This document shows positions 1 through 5,687 of a stretch of DNA of 5,740 bases, piece after piece. The DNA comes from Candidatus Sumerlaeota bacterium (GTDB lineage: Bacteria > Sumerlaeota > Sumerlaeia > MWCT01), in NCBI GenBank assembly GCA_026398545.1, contig JAPLSR010000433.1:1-5740 (forward strand). The letters run 5' to 3'. Every line of letters begins with the position of its first letter. The first letter of the stretch is position 1. The position numbers were made by a program, and so were the translations under genes. The notes under the pieces are model-generated. The model made no database searches. It had not been told where the DNA came from and saw nothing but the letters and a program-made list of their open reading frames with translations.

Positions 1-2
1 AT

Positions 3-383
3 TTTAACCTTGTCAAACAACTCATCCAGTGCGGATTGTTTGACATTGTGGGTCATCTCGACCTGATAAAGAAATTTGGCTATTACCCTAAAAATGGATG
101 GGAGGACATTCAGGAGGATGTGGCGAAGGCTCTGGGCGAAAGCGGCATGGTGGTGGAGGTGAATACTAGCGGGATGGATAAGCCGGTGAGGGAATTCTAC
201 CCGGGCGCCAACTTCCTCTGCCGGCTGAGAAAATATGGAGTGCCGGTAACGCTGGGTTCTGATGCGCACAGCCCTGATGAGGTGGGACGTTATTTTGACC
301 AGGCTGTGGCGCTTCTCAAGGAGATTGGCTATACGGAAATCATGTCCTTTGAAAAACGGGAGCGAAAACCTGTGCCTCTTTGA
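3..383 (+). CDS. hisK: Histidinol-phosphatase, PHP family (C-terminal part, 5' truncated by window)
   Basis: The frame is open from base 3 to a TGA at 381-383, giving 126 residues, and it enters from outside the window. The first internal TTG at 36 is not the real start, because homologous-looking sequence precedes it. The motif GHLDLIKKFG has its His at 54-56 and Asp at 60-62. The motif VTLGSDAH has Asp at 261-263 and His at 267-269. Both are typical metal-binding signatures of the C-terminal half of PHP-domain phosphatases of the HisJ/HisK type (about 260-280 aa in full). Members dephosphorylate histidinol phosphate to histidinol in cytosolic histidine biosynthesis. The N-terminal PHP metal motif (HxH) lies outside the window, so catalytic completeness cannot be judged. 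No other histidine gene is visible. The fragment could be a PHP phosphoesterase with another substrate, but the GHLDLIKKFG block favours HisK (also called HisJ). Confidence 0.82.
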   Translation, partial: FNLVKQLIQCGLFDIVGHLDLIKKFGYYPKNGWEDIQEDVAKALGESGMVVEVNTSGMDKPVREFYPGANFLCRLRKYGVPVTLGSDAHSPDEVGRYFDQAVALLKEIGYTEIMSFEKRERKPVPL

Positions 384-394
384 AGGTAAGAATG

Positions 395-508
395 TTTCAC
401 GCGGAGAACGCAGAGAAGAAAATTAGTTTAAAGGGCGATGGAAATAAGATATGATTTTATATCGTTGATATGAATAATCTCAGCATTCTCTGCGTGCTCT
501 GCGTGAAA
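395..508. repeat. Intergenic inverted repeat with 23-bp arms (MITE/REP-like)
   Basis: The left arm at 395-417 and the right arm at 486-508 are reverse complements at 21 of 23 positions. The mismatches correspond to bases 403 and 407 of the left arm. Each arm is built from two copies of a short purine-rich unit close to ACGCAGAG. The 68-bp centre is AT-rich and contains a small hairpin (GATAT at 448-452, ATATC at 459-463). There is no open reading frame inside, no T-run that would make it an intrinsic terminator, and no clear target-site duplication in the flanks. CGCAGAGA-type repeats are, from general knowledge, scattered between genes in several environmental bacterial lineages. Whether this copy is mobile, a folded RNA element, or both is not decidable from one copy. 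Confidence 0.8.
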
Positions 509-555
509 GTATCTAATGATTGTGGATGTAAATGATGCAACAGCAGGGAAAATAT

Positions 556-583
556 TTGACGGGTTCTGATGGTTTATATAGAT
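556..583 (+). promoter_or_regulatory. Candidate sigma70-type promoter for the scpB gene run
   Basis: TTGACG at 556-561 matches the -35 consensus at five of six bases. It is followed by an AT-rich stretch with TATAGA at 577-582 or ATAGAT at 578-583, giving a spacer of 15-16 bp, slightly short of the optimal 17. The site lies about 40 bp upstream of the scpB start, in the only sizeable plus-strand gap before five closely packed genes. The assignment rests on consensus matching alone, so it is tentative. Confidence 0.35.
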
Positions 584-620
584 GTCCAACTAATCCTGTG
601 GAGATTGAGAGTGGTGAGAT

Positions 621-1283
621 ATGTCAGATAAGACAGATGACATTTTGGAAGGACAACCCGAAGCAGAGTTTGAACATGAAGCGGTGATGGAGGGGGAGGT
701 TGGACAGGCGCAGTCCCCAGCCATTAGTCCGGAGGAGGTGCGTCCCATCCTTGAGTGTCTTCTCTTTGCCTCTACGGAACCCCTTTCCATCAAACAGCTT
801 GGCAGGATTATTCCCTCTGCGGATGCAAAGACTTTGCGTCGGGTGATTCTTGACCTGCAGGTGGAATATGACCAGCAGGGACGTGGGTTGCAGATTATCG
901 AGGTGGCAGGGGGATACCAGATGGCAACGCATCGCCGGTTCGCCTCTTACATCTTGCAACTCAACCGCAACAAGAAACGCAGCCCTCTATCAACGCCCGC
1001 TCTGGAAACACTGGCAATCATTGCTTATAAACAGCCCATAATCCGAGCGGAGATTGAAGCCATCCGCGGCGTGGATTCAAGCGGCGTCATTCACTCCCTT
1101 GTGGAACTTAATCTGGTCAAGATTGTGGGGACGAAAGAGACGCCGGGCAGACCGCCCATGTATGGCACAACGGAGGAATTTTTAAAGGTCTTCGGACTCA
1201 AGCGTCTTTCCGACTTACCGTCCATCAGGGAACTTCGGGAACAGTATGAGAAGCGTTCAGAATCGGGGGCGTCTGAGAAATGA
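621..1283 (+). CDS. scpB: Segregation and condensation protein B
   Basis: This encodes the 220-aa kleisin-associated subunit of the bacterial Smc-ScpA-ScpB condensin, which works in the nucleoid during chromosome compaction and segregation. Residues 37-115 match the first winged-helix domain (EEVRPILECLLFASTEPLS). Residues 121-193 match the second, with the family signature ALETLAIIAYKQPI at 127-140, AEIEAIRGV at 143-151 and PGRPPMYGTTEEFL at 175-188. Residues 1-35 form an acidic extension before the first domain, and 205-220 form a charged tail. ATG 621 is the first start after an in-frame stop at 615-617. Its Shine-Dalgarno is weak and close (GGTGAG at 613-618, 2 nt spacing), so translation may be modest. 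The next in-frame ATG, at 687, would still leave both domains intact. No scpA lies directly upstream, where it often sits. The TGA overlaps the rluB start. Confidence 0.93.
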   Translation: MSDKTDDILEGQPEAEFEHEAVMEGEVGQAQSPAISPEEVRPILECLLFASTEPLSIKQLGRIIPSADAKTLRRVILDLQVEYDQQGRGLQIIEVAGGYQMATHRRFASYILQLNRNKKRSPLSTPALETLAIIAYKQPIIRAEIEAIRGVDSSGVIHSLVELNLVKIVGTKETPGRPPMYGTTEEFLKVFGLKRLSDLPSIRELREQYEKRSESGASEK

Positions 1284-2089
1284 CAATGAGGCTTCAAAGA
1301 TATCTTGCATTGTGCGGGATTGCCTCAAGGCGGAAATGTGAGGAACACATCACCCGGGGAAGGGTGATTGTTAATGGGGTGACGGTTGTGCAGCTTGGCA
1401 CATGCGTCACACCGGAGAAAGATAAAGTCCTGGTGGACGGGCGCGAAATCTTTCCTCCGAAGCGGTTTGTTTATTATGCGCTTAATAAACCTGCCGGTTA
1501 TGTCGTGACGCTGTCAGACAGTCATGGCACTCCGACTGTCATGGCGCTCTTGCAGGATATACGAGAGAGGGTGTTTCCCGTGGGAAGGCTTGATATGGAC
1601 ACAGAGGGGCTTTTGCTCCTCACCAATGATGGGGAACTTGCAAACCGCCTGATGCATCCCCGATACCATCTTGAGAAGGAATATCTTATTACAGTCAGGC
1701 GTGAGTTGAATGAGCATAATCTCAACTGGCTGCGGAAGGGCATCGAACTGGAAGGAAAGGTCACACAGCCGGCACAGATTCGTCTCATCAAAAAGAGTCG
1801 GGAGTATATCTGTTACAGAATGGTTATCCATGAGGGGCGCAAGCGGCAGATAAGAGAGATGTTTAAAGCGACAGGGCATCCAGTCCTGACTTTGAAAAGG
1901 ATTGCTATCGGTTCGGTTCATCTTGGGACGCTTACTACTGGAAGGTATCGTCCTTTGACGCATGCCGAAGTGGGGTTGCTGCGCAAGGCGGCAGGACTTG
2001 TAAGTGAAAAGGGTGGGAAGGGAATTGAGAATAAGGAGGAAAGGGAAGGTTATGAGCGAAGAGGAATCAGCGGGGTCAGAAATAAGTGA
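1280..2089 (+). CDS. rluB: rRNA pseudouridine synthase, RsuA/RluB family
   Basis: This 269-aa enzyme converts specific rRNA uridines to pseudouridine. Residues 3-57 form an S4 RNA-binding domain (MRLQRYLALCGIASRRKCEE). The catalytic domain covers about 63-235. It contains LNKPAGYV at 68-75, the active-site block GRLDMDTEGLLLLTNDG at 102-118 with catalytic Asp105, and the late motif EGRKRQIREM. The scpB-rluB order is widely conserved and favours RluB (23S rRNA) over RsuA (16S rRNA), although the family does not separate cleanly by eye. The start ATG at 1280 overlaps the scpB stop as ATGA, which suggests translational coupling. A second ATG at 1286 would start at MRLQRYL, a common N-terminus in this family, and is an equally possible start. 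The last 25-30 residues are low-complexity and charged (Lys/Glu/Arg/Gly). They run through the pheA ribosome-binding region and the first codons of pheA, so the tail looks like a late extension. Confidence 0.9.
   Translation: MTMRLQRYLALCGIASRRKCEEHITRGRVIVNGVTVVQLGTCVTPEKDKVLVDGREIFPPKRFVYYALNKPAGYVVTLSDSHGTPTVMALLQDIRERVFPVGRLDMDTEGLLLLTNDGELANRLMHPRYHLEKEYLITVRRELNEHNLNWLRKGIELEGKVTQPAQIRLIKKSREYICYRMVIHEGRKRQIREMFKATGHPVLTLKRIAIGSVHLGTLTTGRYRPLTHAEVGLLRKAAGLVSEKGGKGIENKEEREGYERRGISGVRNK
2033..2049 (+). promoter_or_regulatory. pheA: Purine-rich ribosome-binding region that sets the pheA start
   Basis: AAGGAGG at 2033-2039 lies 12 nt before ATG 2052, and GGGAAGG at 2043-2049 lies 2 nt before it. 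Both are inside the 3' end of rluB. Together they support ATG 2052 over the GTG at 2004, which would add 16 basic residues unlike the family N-terminus. The AAGGAGG core is a little far and the nearer one a little close, so which is used is open. Confidence 0.6.
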
Positions 2090-3128
2090 GCTGGATAAGG
2101 AGATTATCCGTCTCCTCGAAAAGCGTGCCGCCCTGGTGAAGGGAAAAAGGGGCATTGAAGATATATCAGGTGGTGTGGAATTTAATTTCTCCGCGCGGCA
2201 GGCAGTCCTCGACCTCGTTGAGCAAATGGGAAGCGGTGTCATTTCCGCCGGCGGATTGAACCGCATCTTCACAGAGATTATATCCCAGTGCGAGGCAATT
2301 GCCCGACCTGTGAGCGTTGGATATCTCGGACCTGAGGGGACATTCACGCACCAGGCTGCCGTCAACGCCTTCGGCTCGGCTCATAACCTTTTTCCGCTTC
2401 CTGCCATTGACGACCTTTTTGACGCCGTGGAGAAAAAACAATTGGATTTTGCCTGCGTTGCGATTGAGAACTCCACAGGCGGCGTTGTCCATAATGTCCT
2501 CGACCGCTTTTTGAATTCCGACGTCAGAATCCAGTCCGAGATTATTATTTATATCCATCATTGTTTAATATCGAATGTCCCGATAAGTCAGATTCGGCGC
2601 ATCTTTTCCCATTCCCAGTCTTTTCTGCAATGCAGTCGCTGGCTCAGGCAGAGCATGTCCGGTGTTGAGCTGGTGGAGGTGTCCAGCACGGTGGAGGGGG
2701 TGCGGCGGGCGAAGGAATCCACAGACGGCGCCGCCATTGCGGGGGAACTTGCTGCGCGCCTGAACGGTATGAATGTCATTGCGAGCGACATCCAGGATAC
2801 CTTGGAAAACTATACCCGTTTTGTCATAAAAGGACGCGGGGCAACCGCCCCCCCCGGCGCGGACAAGACCTCGCTAATTATTTCCATCAAGCATAAGCCG
2901 GGTTCCCTGTTTGAGGCGTTGCAACCCTTTGCGGCGCGGGGCATCAATCTCACAAAGATTGAATCGCGTCCCACTCGCCAGCGTCCGTGGGAGTATGTCT
3001 TCTTTATTGATTTTGATGGTCATGTGAATGATGAGCCGGTGAGGAATGTCTTGAAGGAACTGGAGCAGGCGACAATATTTATCAGATTTCTCGGCTCATA
3101 TCCGCGCGCCAGGACCTTTGATGTATAA
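2052..3128 (+). CDS. pheA: Prephenate dehydratase with degenerate chorismate-mutase-like N-terminal domain and ACT domain
   Basis: This 358-aa cytosolic enzyme of phenylalanine synthesis converts prephenate to phenylpyruvate, water and CO2. Residues 9-84 have the length and helical pattern of an AroQ-type chorismate mutase, but most catalytic residues are replaced (see findings). Residues 88-260 are the dehydratase: GPEGTFTHQAA at 93-103, ENSTGGVV at 139-146, SHSQSFLQC at 186-194, and the catalytic TRF motif at 255-257. Residues 272-350 are an ACT domain with KPGSLFEAL at 282-290 and the ESRP motif at 304-307. In the family this domain binds L-Phe for feedback inhibition, so such control is inferred here. 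The start ATG 2052 lies within the last 38 bp of rluB, and aroF follows after 25 bp. The dehydratase call is firm. Mutase activity is doubtful. Confidence 0.94.
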   Translation: MSEEESAGSEISELDKEIIRLLEKRAALVKGKRGIEDISGGVEFNFSARQAVLDLVEQMGSGVISAGGLNRIFTEIISQCEAIARPVSVGYLGPEGTFTHQAAVNAFGSAHNLFPLPAIDDLFDAVEKKQLDFACVAIENSTGGVVHNVLDRFLNSDVRIQSEIIIYIHHCLISNVPISQIRRIFSHSQSFLQCSRWLRQSMSGVELVEVSSTVEGVRRAKESTDGAAIAGELAARLNGMNVIASDIQDTLENYTRFVIKGRGATAPPGADKTSLIISIKHKPGSLFEALQPFAARGINLTKIESRPTRQRPWEYVFFIDFDGHVNDEPVRNVLKELEQATIFIRFLGSYPRARTFDV

Positions 3129-3153
3129 GGTTTGAATAACTGGAGGGAGCGTT

Positions 3154-4185
3154 ATGATTATTGTCCTTCGACCTGATGTCACGGAAGAACAGTTCAATCA
3201 TATCATTGAAAAGATTGAGAGCCATGGACTGCGGGCGCATATTTCCAGGGGGACGGAGCGCACCATTATTGGCGCCATCGGGGATGAAAGTGTCCTTCGA
3301 AATCTTCCGTTTGAGGCAATGCCGGGCGTCGAAAATGTGATGCCCGTTCTGAAACCTTACAAGCTCGCCAGTCGCACATTCCATCCGGAAAAGTCAAAAA
3401 TCACGGTGCGGGATGTAGTGATTGGCGGCGATGAGGTCATTATTGCGGCTGGTCCATGCTCCGTGGAAAAGGGCGATACACTGATTCGGACTGCGGTTCA
3501 GGTGAAGAATGCAGGGGCGAAGATGCTGAGGGGCGGTGCGTTTAAACCGCGCACATCGCCCTATGATTTCCAGGGGCTTGGTGAGGAAGGATTAAAATTA
3601 CTCGTCGAGGCGCGGGAAGTGACAGGTCTTCCCTTTATTACAGAGGTCATGGAGACGCGCACGGTGGAAATGGTTAGCAAGTTTGCCGATGTGTTGCAGA
3701 TTGGCGCGAGAAACACCCAGAACTATGAACTCTTAAAAGAGGTGGGGCAGACGGACAAACCTATACTCCTCAAGAGGGGCATGTCGGTGAGTCTCAATGA
3801 ATTCATGCTGGCGGCGGAGTATATCCTGAATGAGAGAAACCACAATGTTATTCTGTGTGAACGCGGAATCCGCACATTCGAAACTTCCACTCGCAATACC
3901 CTTGATATTTCCTCCGTCGCCGTGCTTCATTACGAGACACACCTGCCAGTCTGGGTGGACCCGAGTCATGCGGCGGGGCACTGGCGGTGGGTCAATCCGC
4001 TTTCAAGGGCGGCGATTGCCATCGGGGCTGATGGGCTTCTTATTGAGGTTCATATTGACCCGGAGAATGCCTGGTCGGACGGTGCCCAGAGTCTTCTGCC
4101 TGAAAAATTTGCCCTCCTGATGAAAGATATCAGGAAGGTTGCGGAGGCGGTGGGACGGACAGTCTCAGCGGGAGAGGGCGTCTGA
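3154..4185 (+). CDS. aroF: 3-deoxy-D-arabino-heptulosonate 7-phosphate (DAHP) synthase, type I-beta with N-terminal regulatory domain
   Basis: This 343-aa enzyme condenses phosphoenolpyruvate and erythrose 4-phosphate to DAHP, the first step of the shikimate pathway. Residues 1-67 form a ferredoxin-like regulatory domain starting MIIVLRPDVTEEQ. The TIM-barrel catalytic domain follows from about residue 85. Expected metal ligands are visible as Cys102 (AAGPCSVE), His272 (DPSHAAGH), Glu298 (LLIEVH) and Asp309 (AWSDGAQ). These are the numbers I recall for the Thermotoga maritima enzyme. LRGGAFKPRTSPYDFQG at 125-141, QIGARNTQNY at 182-191 and LLKRGMS at 205-211 are further substrate-site blocks. 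In the T. maritima relative the N-terminal domain mediates tyrosine feedback inhibition, so similar control is inferred. The start ATG has a strong Shine-Dalgarno (GGAGGGAG at 3142-3149). The stop shares its last A with the tyrA ATG. There is no fused chorismate mutase domain. The symbol aroF follows common usage for this type, and aroG or aroA(G) are also used. Confidence 0.95.
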   Translation: MIIVLRPDVTEEQFNHIIEKIESHGLRAHISRGTERTIIGAIGDESVLRNLPFEAMPGVENVMPVLKPYKLASRTFHPEKSKITVRDVVIGGDEVIIAAGPCSVEKGDTLIRTAVQVKNAGAKMLRGGAFKPRTSPYDFQGLGEEGLKLLVEAREVTGLPFITEVMETRTVEMVSKFADVLQIGARNTQNYELLKEVGQTDKPILLKRGMSVSLNEFMLAAEYILNERNHNVILCERGIRTFETSTRNTLDISSVAVLHYETHLPVWVDPSHAAGHWRWVNPLSRAAIAIGADGLLIEVHIDPENAWSDGAQSLLPEKFALLMKDIRKVAEAVGRTVSAGEGV

Positions 4186-5054
4186 TGGAAGATATTATCC
4201 ATTTTAAGAAAATCTCCATCTTTGGAGTGGGGCTCATTGGAGGCGCCATAGGGATGGCGGTCAGGAGGTTGGGTATTGCCGACTGTGTCACCGGCATTGG
4301 ACGCAGCAGGGAGCGGCTTGAAACAGCCCGCACCATAGGCGCTCTGGATGATTATACAACGGATATTGCCGCAGGCGCATCCGATTGCGACCTCTTTATA
4401 TTTTGCCTCCCCGTGCAGAAAATCATTGAACATCTTCCCCTCGTGGCGCGGGCGGTCAAACCGGGATGCATTGTGACAGATGTGGGAAGTACAAAGAAAA
4501 CCATAATAGATGCGGCGGCTTCTCTTTTCGGTCGGGACAAATCTTTTGTCGGCGCGCATCCCATGACAGGCTCTGACAAGAGTGGATGCGCAAATGCCCC
4601 GCAGGTCGTCTTCAACGGTGTAACCTGCTTTGTCACCGTCACGCATGACACAAATTATGAGGCTGTGGCAAAGGTGACCCTTTTCTGGAAGGCGCTTGGA
4701 ATGATTTGCGTTTTGATCAACCCTTTGCGCCATGATGAATATACCGCCCTTGTCAGTCATCTTCCACATATAACCGCCGTGGCGCTGGTCAATACCGTTG
4801 CCTCCTGTCCGGAGGATTTGAATTTCATCAGGCAGATTTCAGGCAGGGGATTTAAAGACACCACACGGATTGCCATGGGTGATATTATGATGTGGTTGGA
4901 TATCTGTCAGGAGAACGGCGACAATATCATCCGGTATATTGACCAATTGATTGGCGAGATGGAGAAGCTCAAGACATCGCTTCAGAGCAAGAATCTGGCG
5001 GCAGTTCAAAACTTTCTCGAACGTGCCAAAGCCTTCCGCGAAAAATTCGATTAG
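4185..5054 (+). CDS. tyrA: Prephenate/arogenate dehydrogenase
   Basis: This 289-aa enzyme oxidatively decarboxylates prephenate to 4-hydroxyphenylpyruvate (or arogenate to tyrosine). An N-terminal Rossmann domain (8-155) has the dinucleotide loop GVGLIGGA at 14-21 and DVGSTK at 99-104. The catalytic HPMTGSDKSG at 125-134 contains His125. The all-helical C-terminal domain has HDEYTALVSHLPH at 183-195 and GRGFKDTTRIA at 220-230. The spacing His125-His195-Arg228 equals that of His147, His217 and Arg250 as I recall them for the Aquifex aeolicus enzyme. The second Rossmann strand ends GIGRS (Arg40) where NAD-specific members usually carry Asp, which may favour NADP+. There is no mutase or ACT fusion. 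The ATG at 4185 overlaps the aroF TGA by one base, with GGAGAGG at 4171-4177 at 7 nt spacing. Prephenate versus arogenate preference cannot be read from the sequence. Confidence 0.93.
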   Translation: MEDIIHFKKISIFGVGLIGGAIGMAVRRLGIADCVTGIGRSRERLETARTIGALDDYTTDIAAGASDCDLFIFCLPVQKIIEHLPLVARAVKPGCIVTDVGSTKKTIIDAAASLFGRDKSFVGAHPMTGSDKSGCANAPQVVFNGVTCFVTVTHDTNYEAVAKVTLFWKALGMICVLINPLRHDEYTALVSHLPHITAVALVNTVASCPEDLNFIRQISGRGFKDTTRIAMGDIMMWLDICQENGDNIIRYIDQLIGEMEKLKTSLQSKNLAAVQNFLERAKAFREKFD

Positions 5055-5109
5055 CGCAAATTCCCATAATTAAACCACGAGATTTAAACGCATGTTCCCA
5101 AATCCGATT

Positions 5110-5355
5110 TTATACAGCCGCTCGTAACCGCCCTGCGTGTTTCTTATCGGAGAGCGCGAAAAGTCCGTTAGCCGCATTGACGATTTTATCGCTGATTCCG
5201 GGGGCGTAATAGACCTGTCCGCATTGCTCGCATACCAACGCGGGAATGCCTTCAATTTTGACTTCCAGCCCTTCGCGCTCAAAGGTTTGCGCCACTTCTC
5301 TGTTTTTCAATATCCCCTTGCGGCACGATTTGCACACAGCGCCTTCTTTCCTCAT
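5110..5355 (-). CDS. YgiT/MqsA-type zinc-finger protein (candidate antitoxin)
   Basis: This small protein of 81 aa has two CxxC knuckles, Cys8/Cys11 and Cys42/Cys45. The second sits in the block IEGIPALVCEQCGQVYY at 34-50, which is characteristic of the YgiT-type zinc-finger family (the N-terminal domain of the MqsA antitoxin). Unlike full MqsA it is too short to carry a C-terminal helix-turn-helix, since only about 30 residues follow the second knuckle. It therefore probably does not bind DNA as MqsA does. Its ATG at 5355 overlaps the stop of the upstream DUF4258 gene as ATGA, so the two are translationally coupled. Family context suggests it neutralises or assists its partner, and this is inferred. 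It ends 55 bp from the convergent tyrA stop, and I see no clear terminator hairpin in that gap. Confidence 0.85.
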   Translation of the reverse strand: MRKEGAVCKSCRKGILKNREVAQTFEREGLEVKIEGIPALVCEQCGQVYYAPGISDKIVNAANGLFALSDKKHAGRLRAAV

Positions 5356-5687
5356 TGTTTTAAACCCCTTTTATATGGCGTTTCCCAGAACGGGCGATGC
5401 GGGATGTAAGCCGTAACAATATCCACCGAGTCAATCTGCCCGCTCTCGCTCCAGTAATCAACAACAATATGAAGATGTTCTTTGATATTCTCCGACAAGT
5501 GAAATTGCCCTTCAATCAAACATCGGAATTCCTCTTCATACATTTCAAGAACATTGCCGTCTTCAATCGCTTCAAGAATCTCATCTTCGCAAAAACCCTC
5601 CGACAACATGTGAGTAGAGACGTGAGGTCTTAGGGCGTAATTCTTTAGACGAACGGCTTCTTTTATTTTTTTGACAAAACCTCGCAA
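5352..5687 (-). CDS. DUF4258 domain protein (candidate toxin partner)
   Basis: A protein of about 111 aa with the DUF4258 pattern. An N-terminal block PHVSTHMLSEGFCEDEILEAIEDGNVLEMY (residues 21-50) contains the conserved His26 and the 'xxEI-x-AI-x-G-x-ΦExY' helix. This is followed by a strand-rich part with HLHIVVDYW (71-79) and VDIVTAYIPHRPFWE (88-102). The family is often found beside YgiT-type zinc-finger genes and is regarded as a likely RelE/BrnT-like toxin group. Biochemical function is largely unproven, so the toxin role is inferred. The only reasonable start is TTG at 5687, because an in-frame stop lies shortly upstream and the first ATG (residue 27) would remove conserved residues. 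No good Shine-Dalgarno precedes the TTG. It sits inside the last 25 bp of the upstream peptidase gene, so coupled re-initiation is plausible. Confidence 0.8.
   Translation of the reverse strand: MRGFVKKIKEAVRLKNYALRPHVSTHMLSEGFCEDEILEAIEDGNVLEMYEEEFRCLIEGQFHLSENIKEHLHIVVDYWSESGQIDSVDIVTAYIPHRPFWETPYKRGLKQ

Noticed and set aside
395..508. Inverted repeat as an intrinsic terminator of the histidinol-phosphatase gene
   Set aside because: The loop of 68 bp is far too long and no T-tract follows either arm.
1516..1540. Perfect 7-bp inverted repeat (GACAGTC / GACTGTC) in rluB
   Set aside because: It is short, lies inside coding sequence and has no T-run or other regulatory context. It is likely to occur by chance.
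2004..2051. GTG at 2004 as an upstream start for pheA
   Set aside because: It would add 16 basic residues unlike any PheA N-terminus and would ignore the purine-rich region just before ATG 2052.
1514..2365. Long minus-strand open frame (about 283 codons) opposite rluB and pheA
   Set aside because: The translation has no recognisable motif and is rich in Ser, Pro, Arg and Leu, as expected for an antisense shadow. Both plus-strand genes have full catalytic signatures across the same bases.
4050..4769. Minus-strand open frame (about 239 codons) opposite aroF and tyrA
   Set aside because: No domain or sensible ribosome-binding site is evident, and it crosses the well-supported aroF-tyrA junction. 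It is judged a shadow of codon bias.
5055..5109. Possible terminator between convergent tyrA and the zinc-finger gene
   Set aside because: I looked for a GC-rich stem with a T-tract on either strand and found only short AT-rich partial repeats, so no terminator is claimed.
5070..5282. Alternative minus-strand frame overlapping the zinc-finger gene, considered as a frameshifted C-terminal extension
   Set aside because: The continuation (ending GFGNMRLNLVV) does not resemble the MqsA helix-turn-helix, and the 81-aa product has a normal length for stand-alone YgiT-type proteins.
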